Source of the DNA: Streptomonospora litoralis
GTDB taxonomy: Bacteria; Actinomycetota; Actinomycetes; Streptosporangiales; Streptosporangiaceae
Direction: 5' to 3'
Length of the DNA: 64,000 bases
NCBI RefSeq assembly: GCF_004323735.1
Contig: NZ_CP036455.1
Location: 2,599,101-2,663,100, forward strand
The translations under genes and the position numbers were made by a program. The notes beneath the pieces were generated by a model that worked only from the letters and a program-made list of their open reading frames with translations, searched no databases and was not told the origin of the DNA. Of this stretch, positions 36,483 to 45,718 are shown piece by piece. How positions within the stretch are numbered: the stretch's first letter is position 1; each line of letters opens with the position of its first letter.

Positions 36483-36683
36483 GGTTCCACCGCAGCGTCG
36501 CACACGCCGTCAGTCCCGGGCAAGGTACGCACGTCCGCCCGGTGCCCCACGGGCGAGCATGGCAAAGGCCGAGGCGGCCGCCCGCCCGGGCCGCGGAGAG
36601 AAGAGCGGGCGTCGGCGCCGCGCTCTCCCGTGCTCCGCGCCCGGCCGCGGGCGGTCGGCCGGCGGGCCCTGGCCAGGCCGCTG

Positions 36684-36920
36684 TCACTTGCCCTTGTGCT
36701 TGCCCAGGGTCTCGGAACGCTCGTCCAGCCACAGGGCGGTGCCCAGGGCGAAGAACGTCGGCGCCCACTCGCCGACGAACAGCCCCCACCTGTCGGCGCG
36801 GGCCTTGTCCTCCGCCTTCTTCGACGCGAGCCAGGCCATGACCGTCATCCCGATGGAGCAGAATCCGGCCATATAGGCCATATCCGATGTCATCCCCATG
36901 TCGCGGAGTTTCTTCAGCAT
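36684..36920 (-). CDS. 78-residue two-helix membrane protein
   Basis: Small protein starting MLKKLRDMGMTSDMAYMAGF. It has one hydrophobic segment (MAYMAGFCSIGMTVMAWLA), a Lys-rich connector (SKKAEDKARADRW), a second hydrophobic segment (LFVGEWAPTFFALGTALWL) and a basic tail. GGGGGTAA precedes ATG 36920. It looks like one of the small hypothetical membrane proteins found in actinomycetes; I do not know a function. Confidence 0.75.
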   Translation of the reverse strand: MLKKLRDMGMTSDMAYMAGFCSIGMTVMAWLASKKAEDKARADRWGLFVGEWAPTFFALGTALWLDERSETLGKHKGK

Positions 36921-37108
36921 CGCGTTACCCCCGTTGCGTATCGGCCGCCCCACCGCGTCGCTGGAAGCGGCCTGACTACCCGTTGTACCCGGCGACGACT
37001 ACCCGGAGTCGACGGCGTTAACAGCACGCTTCGCGCTGTTCACCGCATGCGGCAGAACGGGCCCGAGCACGGCGATGCGCGGAACGGGTGTACACGGCCA
37101 CGGCACGA

Positions 37109-37340
37109 GTGGTCCTTCGTCGAGTGCGTCGTCGGTGACGGCGGGCGGTCGGGTGCTCGCCGGTGGCGGTGGTCGGCGGAGGGCGGGTCGGGTCTGCTGT
37201 GCGGCCTTGTTGGTCTGCCGGGTGGCGGGTGGACTTGACTGGAAAGCGGCGGCGAGGGCGGCGCGGGGTGGCGCCCGCACCCAACGGGCCGGGTGCCCGC
37301 CGCTGACCCACCCGACGAGGCAGCGACGACGTCGGCGGGG
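37109..37340 (+). repeat. Dispersed repeat, copy R3 body (diverged)
   Basis: Matches the R1 body in order: CTTCGTCGAGTGCGTCG, GCGGCCTTGTTGGTCTGCC, GGTGGCGGGTGGACTTG, GGAAAGCGGCGGCGAGG and CGGGCCGGGTGCCCGCCG. Similarity is clear but lower than between R1 and R2, with insertions. Judged by eye. Confidence 0.65.
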
Positions 37341-37883
37341 CCGAGCTTGCGGTGTTGAGCCCGGGGCGCCGCCCGGTAGTGGGCGAGGGCCCGACGCGGG
37401 GCGGTCGGCGGCGGTCATGCGGCCGGATCGGGGTCACGAGATGCACGTACGTGCGGTGGCATCGGCCTCGGTGCCGCCCCGAGGTGCCGTTCTCACCCCG
37501 TCATTCCGCGACACGAAACAACGCGGGGTGTTTTGCCCACCAATGCCCGAGTTCCCGGTGGGTCCGCCCTCGCGCTGCGGCGGGGATGGCGCACGAGGTG
37601 CGCCGAATGGCGCGAATACAGCCCCGGCGTCAACTTTTCGTGCGTCTCGTGGCCGCTGCGTCTGCCGAGGCCGCCCGCAAAGCGGTCATATGCCCCCAAA
37701 AGCCCACCCCATCGGGTCTTGGAGTGCTCGGCGGCCGCGCCCGGGCGCCACGAGCGACGCGTCGTCGCCCCCCGGCCCTCCGATCCGGCGCGCCACCGGG
37801 CCGTGCGGGCGCTCGCGACCGCGCGGGGACTCCGGCCGGCGTGGGCCCGGCTGGAACACGGCGACACCCAGCCGGCCAACCGG

Positions 37884-37973
37884 CGCCCATATGTCCGGTA
37901 TGCCGGTTCACCCGGCGATGATCGTGAACTTATGGTCGCGGAATGCGCCTTCCGGCGACCATAAGTTCACGAT
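37884..37973 (+). repeat. R3 flank and perfect hairpin with different arms
   Basis: The flank GCGCCCATATGTCCGGTATG at 37884 aligns with GCGCCCGGATGTCCGTTATG of R1. The hairpin that follows has perfect 19-base arms (ATCGTGAACTTATGGTCGC at 37921-37939 and its complement at 37955-37973) unrelated in sequence to the R1/R2 arms. The 15-base spacer is GGAATGCGCCTTCCG. Confidence 0.75.
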
Positions 37974-38186
37974 AGACCGTAAAGCCGGTTCCGCCCAACG
38001 CAGAGTTTTAACCAGACACCGGTCGGAATTTGGTGAAAACCGCGCGTTGGATGCGCCAAGCGGCCTGCGGCGGCCGAACGCCGCCCCCGTCGGCCACCGC
38101 CACCAGCGAGCATCCGCACCGACTTCCGAGGGCGCAGCCCTCCGCCGCCGTCGCCGCCGCGTTCCCCGAGCCGCCCGCATCGGCGG

Positions 38187-39110
38187 TCATCCGCGCGACC
38201 CGGCAGCGCCCGGTCCACGTGCCGCCTCGTCCAGACGCAGGGCGATCCACCCGGCGGCGCGGCGCAGCACCCGCGCACCGGTGGGGCTGGTGTCATCCAG
38301 CACGGCGATGTGGAAGGCGTGCGGCATCGCTTCGTAGACGTCCACCGCCACCCCGCTCCCCGCGGCCGCGGCCTTCTCGGCGAAGCGGAGCGTGTCGTCC
38401 AGCAGCACCTCCGCCCCGCCGACGCCCATGAGCAGGGGCGGCAGGCCGTGCAGCGATCCGTGCAGCGGGGACTGCGGCGCCCGGTCCGGGCGGGCGCCGC
38501 CCAGGTAGCCGCCGACGAGCCGCGTCAGCAGGGTGCGGTCGACGCCGGGGTCGGTGGCCGCGTTGGCGGCGGCGGAGGGGCCCGAGACGGTCATGTCGGT
38601 GACGGCGGAGAAGGTGATCGCGCAGGCGGGCGGCGGGGTACCCGAGTCGCGCAGCGCCAACAGCGCCGACAGCGCAAGTGCTCCTCCGGAGGACTCGCCG
38701 AGCACCACGACCCGCTCCGCGGGCACACCCGAAGCGAGTATGCCCCGGTAAGCCGCAAGTACGTCCTCCAACGGCGCCGGATAGGGGGCGTGCGGAGCCA
38801 GCCGGTAGTGCACGGCGAACACCGGCAGCGCCGCCGCGCGGCTGAAGCGGTGGGCGACCAGGTCGACCAGCCGCGGCCTGCGGTCCGCGAAACCGCCGCC
38901 GTGGACGAACATCACGACGCCGTCCGTCGCCGGCGCGGCGCCCTGTGCCGAGACCCAGACGCCGGGCAGGCCGCCGGTCCCGGGCAGCGCCGGTGCCAAG
39001 TCGGCGTCGCCGGGCAGCTCCGGCGGCGTGCCCGGGCCGGAAACCCGGGCCATGTATGCCGCCAGAGCGGCCTCGGTGCCGGGATCGGCGGGTATGCGGT
39101 CGAGGTCCAT
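38187..39110 (-). CDS. Alpha/beta-hydrolase, HSL-type esterase
   Basis: The 307-residue product belongs to the hormone-sensitive-lipase group. It has the oxyanion motif HGGG in MFVHGGGFADRR, the nucleophile elbow GESSGG in VVLGESSGGALALS, a later Asp in VLLDDTL and the catalytic His in AMPHAFHIAV. It likely cleaves short-chain esters in the cytosol. ATG 39110 has only a weak ribosome site; GTG at 39116 is equally possible. It is followed upstream by helD on the same strand with a 75-base gap. Confidence 0.88.
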   Translation of the reverse strand: MDLDRIPADPGTEAALAAYMARVSGPGTPPELPGDADLAPALPGTGGLPGVWVSAQGAAPATDGVVMFVHGGGFADRRPRLVDLVAHRFSRAAALPVFAVHYRLAPHAPYPAPLEDVLAAYRGILASGVPAERVVVLGESSGGALALSALLALRDSGTPPPACAITFSAVTDMTVSGPSAAANAATDPGVDRTLLTRLVGGYLGGARPDRAPQSPLHGSLHGLPPLLMGVGGAEVLLDDTLRFAEKAAAAGSGVAVDVYEAMPHAFHIAVLDDTSPTGARVLRRAAGWIALRLDEAARGPGAAGSRG

Positions 39111-39185
39111 GACCACGGGTCTATCGGCTGCGGGGGTTTTCGACAACGCCGCCGAGCCTGCGCACACCGGCCGCAGCCCGATCCG

Positions 39186-41591
39186 TCACCCCCGCGCCTG
39201 CCCTGCGGGGGCGGCCTCGGAGCGCAGGCGCGACAGCACGCCGGGCAGATCGTCCTCGTGGACCACCGCGAGGCGGCGGGTGGCGCGGGTGACCGCGACG
39301 TAGAGGTCGCTGCCGCCGGCCGCCGACGCGGCGAGGATTCCCGCCGGGTCGACGATGACGACGGCGTCGAACTCCAGGCCCTTGCTCTGGGCGGGTGTGA
39401 GCACGGCGACGGGGGAGTCCAGCGCCGTCGGTCCGGCGTCTGCCGCGGCCTCGGGCAGCACGGCGGCGACCTCCGCGTGCCTGGCCGCGGGGGCGATGAC
39501 GGCCGCCCGCCCGTCGCCGACCTCGGCCAGTTCGGCCGCCACCAGCTCGGGCAGCCGTGCCGCCAGACCGCCACCGTGCTCGGCGCCGCCCACGCGCACG
39601 GCGCGCGGCCGGGCGCCGCCCTCGCGTACCGACTCCGGTACCTGTTGCTCGGGTGCGATCTCGGCCAGCACGTCGGCGGCGACCGCCATGATCTCCGCCG
39701 GAGTCCGGTAGTTCACCAGCAGCCGCTCCTCGTGCAGCCGGTCGCCGACATAGCGGCCCAGCATGTCCGGCCACGAGCGCGCCCCGGCCGCGCTGCCGGT
39801 CTGGGCGAGGTCGCCCACCACGGTGAGGGACCTGGCCGGTACCCGGCGCATGACCATGCGCCAGGCCATCTGCGAGAGCTCTTGGGCCTCGTCGACGATC
39901 ACGTGGCCGTAGGCCCAGGTGCGGTCGGCGGCGGCGCGGTCGGCGGTGGTCAGCGCCGACGCCTCCTCCTGCCGGTCGGCGAGCGACGCGGCGTCCAGCA
40001 TGCCGTCCTCGAACAGCCCGGTGTACTCCAGCACGCCCTGGGCGTAGCGCTCGGCTTCAGCGCGCCGCTGCCGGGCCGCGCGCTCGCGGGCCTGCTCCTC
40101 GCTGCCGTCGGTGCCGAGCAGCTCGGCGGCCTCGTCCAGCAACGGGATGTCGCCCACGGTCCATGCGGAATCGGCCGGACGCAGCAGCAGCCGCCACTCG
40201 TCCTCGGTCAAGCCCCGGCCTTCGCCTTCGGCGGCCTGCGCGGCGCCCGCGGCCGCCGAGGCCGACCGCGCGGGATCGCTCAGCAGTTCGCCGACCAGGC
40301 GCTCGGGGGTGAGCAGCGGCCACAGCCCGTCCACGGCGGCGCGCACCGCGGGATCGGCCCACAGCGTCTCGCGCGCGTAGGCGGTGTCCTCGTCGGTGCG
40401 GAGCCGGGCGTCGGGGTCCTCCAGCTCGAAGCGGTCGGCCCCGTCGGCCGCCTCGACCAGCGCCTCTGCATCGCGCAGCGACTCCTCCAGCCACGCGTCC
40501 TGCGCGCGGGCCAGCTCCCACAGCATCTCGTCGACGAACAGCTTGCGGGCCCGGTTGTGGGGCAGGCCCAGCTCGCGGGCCCGATCGCGCAGCGCCGCAC
40601 AGACGTCGTGGGCGACGCGCAGCTCTATCCCGTCGGCCTTCACCACCAGGTCGCCCTCCGGCACGCTCTGGCGGTCGGCCACGGCCGCCTCCAGGACGCC
40701 GGCCATGCGCAGCGACCCCTTGACCGCGGCCGTGTCGGGGGCGTCCTCGGCGGTGGCGGCGATGCCCGGATACATCCGGCCGACGGTCTGCACGACGACG
40801 TCGGTCTCGCCGAGCGAGGGCAGGACGCGCCCGATGTAGCGCAGAAACGTCGGGTTGGGGCCCACGACGAGGACCCCGCGGCGCTCCAGCGTCTGGCGGT
40901 GGGTGTAGAGCAGGTAGGCCGCGCGGTGCAGGGCCGCGACGGTCTTGCCGGTGCCCGGTCCTCCCTGGACCACCAGCGCGCCGGGCAGGGCGGCCCGGAT
41001 GACCCGGTCCTGCTCGGCCTGGATGGTCGCGACGATGTCGCCCATCCGCCCGGTGCGTCCCCGGTTCAGGGCGGACAGCAGCGCGGCCTCGCCGACCAGG
41101 GAGCGGCGGTCGTCCTCGGTGAGGCCGTCGAGGTCGAAGACCTCGTCGTCGAGTCCGACGACACGGCGGTCGCGCAGGTGCAGGTGGCGGCGGCGTACCA
41201 CCGAGGACGGCGAGGAGGGCGCGGCCGCGTAGAAGGGGCGCGCGGCCGGGGCGCGCCAGTCGATCAGGATCGGCTCGTGCTCCTCGTCGCGCAGCCCGAT
41301 GCGGCCGATGTAGCGGCTCTCGGCCGCCGGGCCGCCGGTCTCGACGTCGATGCGGCCGAAGCACAGGCCGTTCTCCACGGAGTTGAGCCGGGCCAGGCGC
41401 GCGGCGTCCTCCTCGGCCCGGGCCTCCCGGTCGGCCTGCGCGCCGTAGCCGCCGCTGCCGCCGCTTGCGAAGGTCTCGCTCAGCGCCTGCGCCGTCTGCG
41501 TTCGCAGCACGTCCAGCCGGGCATAGAGCCGGTTCACGTAGTCCTGCTCGGCGCGCACGGCCTCTTCGCGCCCATCTTGGCCTTGTGTCAT
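39186..41591 (-). CDS. helD: HelD/HelR-like RNA-polymerase recycling helicase
   Basis: The 801-residue superfamily-1 protein has an N-terminal coiled-coil (EAVRAEQDYVNRLYARLDVLR), then the split RecA-like core: Walker A GGPGTGKT (residues 210-217), Walker B IVDEAQELS, VVGDLAQTGS, and the C-terminal SKGLEFDAVVIVDP and LYVAVTRATRRL. HelD proteins remove stalled RNA polymerase from nucleic acid; the actinobacterial HelR branch gives rifamycin tolerance. ATG 41591 starts the coiled-coil; the upstream frame overlaps the trp leader region and is not family-like. Confidence 0.88.
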   Translation of the reverse strand: MTQGQDGREEAVRAEQDYVNRLYARLDVLRTQTAQALSETFASGGSGGYGAQADREARAEEDAARLARLNSVENGLCFGRIDVETGGPAAESRYIGRIGLRDEEHEPILIDWRAPAARPFYAAAPSSPSSVVRRRHLHLRDRRVVGLDDEVFDLDGLTEDDRRSLVGEAALLSALNRGRTGRMGDIVATIQAEQDRVIRAALPGALVVQGGPGTGKTVAALHRAAYLLYTHRQTLERRGVLVVGPNPTFLRYIGRVLPSLGETDVVVQTVGRMYPGIAATAEDAPDTAAVKGSLRMAGVLEAAVADRQSVPEGDLVVKADGIELRVAHDVCAALRDRARELGLPHNRARKLFVDEMLWELARAQDAWLEESLRDAEALVEAADGADRFELEDPDARLRTDEDTAYARETLWADPAVRAAVDGLWPLLTPERLVGELLSDPARSASAAAGAAQAAEGEGRGLTEDEWRLLLRPADSAWTVGDIPLLDEAAELLGTDGSEEQARERAARQRRAEAERYAQGVLEYTGLFEDGMLDAASLADRQEEASALTTADRAAADRTWAYGHVIVDEAQELSQMAWRMVMRRVPARSLTVVGDLAQTGSAAGARSWPDMLGRYVGDRLHEERLLVNYRTPAEIMAVAADVLAEIAPEQQVPESVREGGARPRAVRVGGAEHGGGLAARLPELVAAELAEVGDGRAAVIAPAARHAEVAAVLPEAAADAGPTALDSPVAVLTPAQSKGLEFDAVVIVDPAGILAASAAGGSDLYVAVTRATRRLAVVHEDDLPGVLSRLRSEAAPAGQARG

Positions 41592-41830
41592 GACTGTGGT
41601 AACCTTGTCAATGAGATGTGCGCTCTTAGTCTTGGATTGCGACTGTAGAACGTACCATCGCTGGGATTCGTTCCCATCGTGCGCCGGAATCTCCGGCCGG
41701 GCCGGTTCGGAAACGCTTGGCGGCCCTCCGCGAGCGGGCGGATCAAAATCCCCGGCAGAACCCGAACGCGCTTTCGGCCCGTCGACTCCATCGCCTCCCT
41801 CAGCCCGCCGCGATGCGCTATGCTCGTACC

Positions 41831-41875
41831 ATGCGAATCGCACCCGCCCGCACCCAGTGGTGGCGCCGCTTCTAG
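41831..41875 (+). CDS. trpL: trp operon leader peptide
   Basis: A 14-codon frame, MRIAPARTQWWRRF then TAG, with two adjacent Trp codons (41858-41863) near its end. It lies 134 bases before trpEG and directly before a terminator hairpin, exactly the layout of ribosome-mediated attenuation: with scarce charged tRNA-Trp the ribosome stalls at the Trp pair. A -10-like TATGCT at 41819-41824 puts the transcript start near the ATG, so the leader may be leaderless. Confidence 0.85.
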   Translation: MRIAPARTQWWRRF

Positions 41876-41913
41876 GCGGCGCTCGCAGGTAGGCGATTCC
41901 CACACCAGCTCAG

Positions 41914-41939
41914 CGGCCGCCCGTACCGGCGGCCGTTTT
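41914..41939 (+). terminator. trp attenuator terminator
   Basis: Stem CGGCCGCC (41914-41921) with GGCGGCCG (41928-41935), a 6-base loop and then TTTT. A competing stem (GCGCCGC with GCGGCGC, about 41863-41881) overlaps the end of the leader peptide frame, giving the alternative fold needed for attenuation. It stands 70 bases before the trpEG start. Confidence 0.82.
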
Positions 41940-42008
41940 CGCGTTCTCCCGGCCCCGGTCCGGCGCGGTTCAGCCGACCACCGCCCAGCCCAGCGCAAAG
42001 GACCGGCC

Positions 42009-44294
42009 GTGACCCAAGGTTTTGCCACCCCGAACTCCCCGAGCCCCGCCGCGCCCGAGGGCCACCGCACCTCCTACCGCACCGCCGGCGGCGTCGCCGT
42101 AGAGCGCACCGCCGCCCCGTGCGACCCCGGCGTCCTCACCGAACTCGTCGCCTCGGTCGAGCACCGCCGCGGCGGCGTGCTGTCCTCGGGCATGGAGTAC
42201 CCCGGCCGCTACAGCCGCTGGCACCTGGGCTACGTCGACCCCTGCCTGGAGATCGCCGCGCGGGGGCGCCGGCTCACCGCGGCCGCGCTCAACGACCGCG
42301 GCCGCGTGCTGCTGCCGCTGATCGCGGGCGCTTTCGCCGAACACGGGCGGGCATCGCACCACCCCGCGCAAGCCGCCGTCGAGGTCACCGTCCCCGAACC
42401 CGCGCCGGGGGAGTTCTTCAGCGAGGAGCAGCGCAGCCGCCGCCCCAGCGTCTTCTCCGTACTGCGCTCGATCGTGGCCCTGTTCTCCGCCGAAGACGAC
42501 CCCCACCTCGGACTCTACGGCGCCTTCGGATACGACCTCGCCTTCCAGTTCGAACCGGTCGAGGCGGTCCTGGACCGCGACCCCGCCGACCGCGACCTCG
42601 TCCTGCACCTGCCCGACGCCGTCATCGTGCACGACCGCAAGCGCGAGACCTGCCTGCGCTACACCTACGAGTTCACCGTGCCCGAGGCGCCCGGAGGCCC
42701 CGCGGAGCGCGAGCGCCGAGGAGGCACCGCTGCGCTCACCACCCGCGGCCTGGACCGGGCCACCGAGCCCACGCCCGCCGCCGGCGCCGGCGAGATCCCG
42801 CCCCAGCCCGAACCCGGCAGCTACGCCCGCATCGTCGCCGAGGCCAAGAAGCGCTTCGCGCGCGGCGACCTGTTCGAGGTCGTCCCCGGCCACCGCACCT
42901 ACGGCGCCTGCGAATCCCCGGCCCGCTTCTACGAGCACCTGCGCGACCGCAACCCCGCCCCCTACGAGTTCTTCTTCAACCTCGGCGGCGGCGAGTACCT
43001 GGTGGGCGCGTCGCCGGAGATGTTCGTCCGCGTCAGCGGCACTCCCGAGCAGGGCCGGCGGGTCGAGACCTGCCCCATCTCCGGGACCATCCGCCGCGGC
43101 GAGGACGCCCTCGGCGACGCCGACAACATCCGCGCACTGCTGACCTCCGCCAAGGAGGAGTCCGAGCTGACGATGTGCACCGACGTCGACCGCAACGACA
43201 AGTCGCGGGTGTGCGAGCCCGGTAGCGTCCGCGTCATCGGCCGCCGCCAGATCGAGATGTACAGCAGGCTCATCCACACCGTCGACCACATCGAGGGCCG
43301 TCTGCGCCCCGGGTTCGACGCCCTCGACGCCTTCCTCACCCACATGTGGGCGGTCACGGTCACCGGTGCGCCCAAGACCTGGGCGATGCGCTTCATCGAG
43401 CAGCACGAGGCCACGCCGCGCCGCTGGTACGGCGGAGCCGTCGGGGTCATCGGCTTCGACGGGTCCATGAACACCGGCCTGACCCTGCGCACCGCGCACA
43501 TCCGCGACGGCGTCGCCACCGTCCGCGTCGGCGCCACACTGCTGCACGACTCCGACCCCGACGCCGAGGAGCGCGAGACCTTCCTCAAGGCCCGCGCGCT
43601 GCTGGAGACCCTGGCCCTGGACGACACCGCCGAGGGCGCCGCGGGAGAGGCTCCCGCCGAGCGGCAGGAGCCGGCCGAAGCCCCCGCCGGAGCGGGCATG
43701 CGGGTGCTGCTGGTCGACTACGAGGACTCCTTCGTCAACACCCTCGCCGACTACGTCCGCCGCCACGGCGCCGAGGTCACGACCGTGCGCCACGGCTTCG
43801 ACCCCGCCCTGCTCGACACACTGGCCCCCGACCTGGTCGTCCTCTCGCCCGGGCCGGGCCTGCCCGGCGACTTCGGCGCCGCCGCGCTGCTGGACGAACT
43901 GGACGCGCGCCGGCTGCCGGTCTTCGGCGTGTGCCTGGGCCTGCAGGCGATGGTGGAGCACGCCGGCGGCGAACTCCTCACCCTGGACGAGCCGGTGCAC
44001 GGCAAGCCGGGGCGCGTGCGCGTGACCGGCGGGGACCTGCTCGGCGGCCTGGGTGACGACGGCGGCGACGGCGCCTTCACGGCGGCGCGCTACCACTCCA
44101 CCTACACCACGCCCGAGCGGGTGAAGGGGTTCACCGTCACGGCGGCGGTCGAGGAAGAGGGCGAGGCGCCGGTCGTCATGGCCGTCGAAGACGCCGCGGC
44201 CAAGAGGTGGGCGGTGCAGTTCCACCCCGAGTCGATCCTCACGGCGGCCGTGGGGGAGGGGATCATCGAGCGCGTCCTGCGCATGGCGCGCTGA
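42009..44294 (+). CDS. trpEG: Anthranilate synthase, fused TrpE-TrpG
   Basis: The 761-residue two-domain enzyme makes anthranilate from chorismate and glutamine. TrpE part (to about residue 550): GDLFEVVPGHRTY, LVGASPEMFVRV, CPISGTIRRG, ELTMCTDVDRNDKSRVCEPG and WYGGAVGVIGFDG. TrpG part (from about 565): VLLVDYEDSFVNTLADYVRR, LSPGPGLPGDFG, nucleophile Cys in VFGVCLGLQAM, and FHPES. GTG 42009 has AAAGGA 6 bases upstream. Fused TrpEG enzymes occur in Streptomyces, sometimes for secondary metabolism. The leader peptide and attenuator show control by tryptophan supply. No other trp genes follow. Confidence 0.94.
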   Translation: MTQGFATPNSPSPAAPEGHRTSYRTAGGVAVERTAAPCDPGVLTELVASVEHRRGGVLSSGMEYPGRYSRWHLGYVDPCLEIAARGRRLTAAALNDRGRVLLPLIAGAFAEHGRASHHPAQAAVEVTVPEPAPGEFFSEEQRSRRPSVFSVLRSIVALFSAEDDPHLGLYGAFGYDLAFQFEPVEAVLDRDPADRDLVLHLPDAVIVHDRKRETCLRYTYEFTVPEAPGGPAERERRGGTAALTTRGLDRATEPTPAAGAGEIPPQPEPGSYARIVAEAKKRFARGDLFEVVPGHRTYGACESPARFYEHLRDRNPAPYEFFFNLGGGEYLVGASPEMFVRVSGTPEQGRRVETCPISGTIRRGEDALGDADNIRALLTSAKEESELTMCTDVDRNDKSRVCEPGSVRVIGRRQIEMYSRLIHTVDHIEGRLRPGFDALDAFLTHMWAVTVTGAPKTWAMRFIEQHEATPRRWYGGAVGVIGFDGSMNTGLTLRTAHIRDGVATVRVGATLLHDSDPDAEERETFLKARALLETLALDDTAEGAAGEAPAERQEPAEAPAGAGMRVLLVDYEDSFVNTLADYVRRHGAEVTTVRHGFDPALLDTLAPDLVVLSPGPGLPGDFGAAALLDELDARRLPVFGVCLGLQAMVEHAGGELLTLDEPVHGKPGRVRVTGGDLLGGLGDDGGDGAFTAARYHSTYTTPERVKGFTVTAAVEEEGEAPVVMAVEDAAAKRWAVQFHPESILTAAVGEGIIERVLRMAR

Positions 44295-44424
44295 CTCCGT
44301 ACCCCAGCCGGGCGGCGGGCGCGCACGCGGCCGCCGCCCGGGGCCCACGGCTGCAGGGAGCCGACACGGCCGCCGACAGCGGCGTTGTGCCCACGCACCC
44401 CGTATCCCCCATAGGCTCGTCTGC

Positions 44425-45231
44425 ATGGACGTGAAACTTGGCAGGGTCGTGATCACCGGAGCCGCGGGCAACATCGGTCCCACCGTGCGTTCGGGGCTGC
44501 GCGAGGACGCCGACCACATCGTGCTGGTCGACACCGCCGACGTCGAGGCCGAAGGCGAGCAGGAGAGCGCCGTCAAGGCCGCGGTCGGCGACCGCGGCGC
44601 ACTGGTCGAGGCTTTCAGCGGCGCCGACTCCGTCGTCCACCTCGCGGGGGTCGCCGACGAAGCCCCCTTCGACGACCTGCTCGACGCCAACGTACGCGGG
44701 ACCCTCAACGTCCTCGAGGCCGCCCGCCGGGCCGAGGTGCCGCGCGTCGTGCTGTTCTCCAGCAACCGCGTCACCGGCAACTACCCGATTCACCACCATG
44801 TCTTCCCCGACGAGCCGCCCCGCCCGGACGGCCTCTACGGGGTGACCAAGGTGGCCGCCGAGGCCCTGGGCCAGATGTACGCCGACACCTTCGGTCTGCA
44901 GGTCGTCGCGCTGCGCGTGGGCTCCTTCGAAGAGCGGCCCACCGAGACCCGCCACCTGGCCACCTGGCTCAGCCCGCGCGACTGCGTCGGATTCGTCCGC
45001 GCCGCGCTCACCGCGCCCAACGTGAACTTCACCGCGGCCTACGCCGTCTCGGGCAACGCCCGCCGGTTCTGGGACCTCAGCGCCGGAGAGAACGAACTGG
45101 GCTACCGGCCCGTCGACGACGCCGCCCGCTACGCCGCCGACTTCCCCGACGACGACCCGTTCTGGCACGGCGGGCCCCAGGGCGGCGACTTCGCGGGACC
45201 CGACGCCGTGCTGCCCCACCTGCGGGAATGA
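44425..45231 (+). CDS. NAD-dependent epimerase/dehydratase-type SDR, possibly uronate dehydrogenase
   Basis: The 268-residue extended SDR has the Rossmann motif VVITGAAGNIGPTV, the Asp of VLVDTAD that favours NAD, VVHLAGVAD, the Ser before the active site (VVLFSSNRV) and the YxxxK catalytic pair in YGVTKVAAE. The short length and overall layout are close to uronate dehydrogenases and similar sugar-acid SDRs, but the substrate is inferred. It stands alone, 130 bases after trpEG. Confidence 0.85.
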   Translation: MDVKLGRVVITGAAGNIGPTVRSGLREDADHIVLVDTADVEAEGEQESAVKAAVGDRGALVEAFSGADSVVHLAGVADEAPFDDLLDANVRGTLNVLEAARRAEVPRVVLFSSNRVTGNYPIHHHVFPDEPPRPDGLYGVTKVAAEALGQMYADTFGLQVVALRVGSFEERPTETRHLATWLSPRDCVGFVRAALTAPNVNFTAAYAVSGNARRFWDLSAGENELGYRPVDDAARYAADFPDDDPFWHGGPQGGDFAGPDAVLPHLRE

Positions 45232-45296
45232 GGTCGCGGCGCAGAGTGTGCGCCTTCAGGCGTTAGGCGAGAAGAGCCCCGGTTAGTACCTGATAC

Positions 45297-45437
45297 ATGG
45301 GTATTATCGCACTGATACTTGGGATCGTGTTGATCGTCGCCGGCGTCTTCGCTCTGGTACGCCGCCAGATGCTGTGGGGCATCATCCTCATCGTCGTCGG
45401 CCTCATCGTCGCCCCGGGCATCGCCCTCTTCGGGTGA
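45297..45437 (+). CDS. 46-residue two-helix hydrophobic protein
   Basis: ATG 45297 opens a 46-codon frame made of two hydrophobic helices (MGIIALILGIVLIVAGVFAL and MLWGIILIVVGLIVAPG) joined by VRRQ. The two halves repeat a similar G-x-x-L-I-V-x-G pattern. Very small paired-helix proteins like this are common in actinomycetes and unassigned. Composition at the start is less GC-rich than its neighbours, and I see no strong ribosome site. Confidence 0.6.
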   Translation: MGIIALILGIVLIVAGVFALVRRQMLWGIILIVVGLIVAPGIALFG

Positions 45438-45718
45438 GCCGGGGCGCTCTTCGCAACCGACAGGAAACCCGACCGGATCCCTCCCCGAGCCGGCGGAGTG
45501 CGCCCGCCTGCGGGCCGCCTCGACGCACCACCGTCACCCCGTCCTCGCAGGTCCCGGAACCGCACGGCGGCCTCCGGGGCCTGCTCCCGGGTGCGCCTCG
45601 GCCGCTCGTCGATGCTAGGTTCTGACGGACACGCCCGGGCCGGGGCCGCCCCGGCGCGGCGGTCGCCGCAGTACGAGCAGCGGGCCCACCCGGCCCGGCA
45701 ATGGGGGAGTAAAGCACG

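Larger units (their letters stand above)
36921..38186. other. Gene-free 1.27 kb stretch with diverged repeat copy R3
   Basis: No frame here looks like a protein. It contains a diverged copy of the 0.4 kb repeat body (about 37109-37340), a later piece of its flank with a perfect hairpin (about 37884-37973), and a short inverted echo of the body (about 38084-38170). It also has a small hairpin ACCCCG...CGGGGT followed by GTTTTG near 37500-37542. Confidence 0.55.

Noticed and set aside
38310-41648. 1112-residue plus-strand open frame
   Set aside because: Antisense shadow of the esterase and helD genes; GC-rich codon bias opens this frame, and its product is a low-complexity Gly/Val/Gln/His string without domains.
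41970-44780. 936-residue minus-strand open frame
   Set aside because: Mirror of trpEG and the SDR gene. trpEG has clear catalytic motifs and an attenuator; the opposite frame has none.
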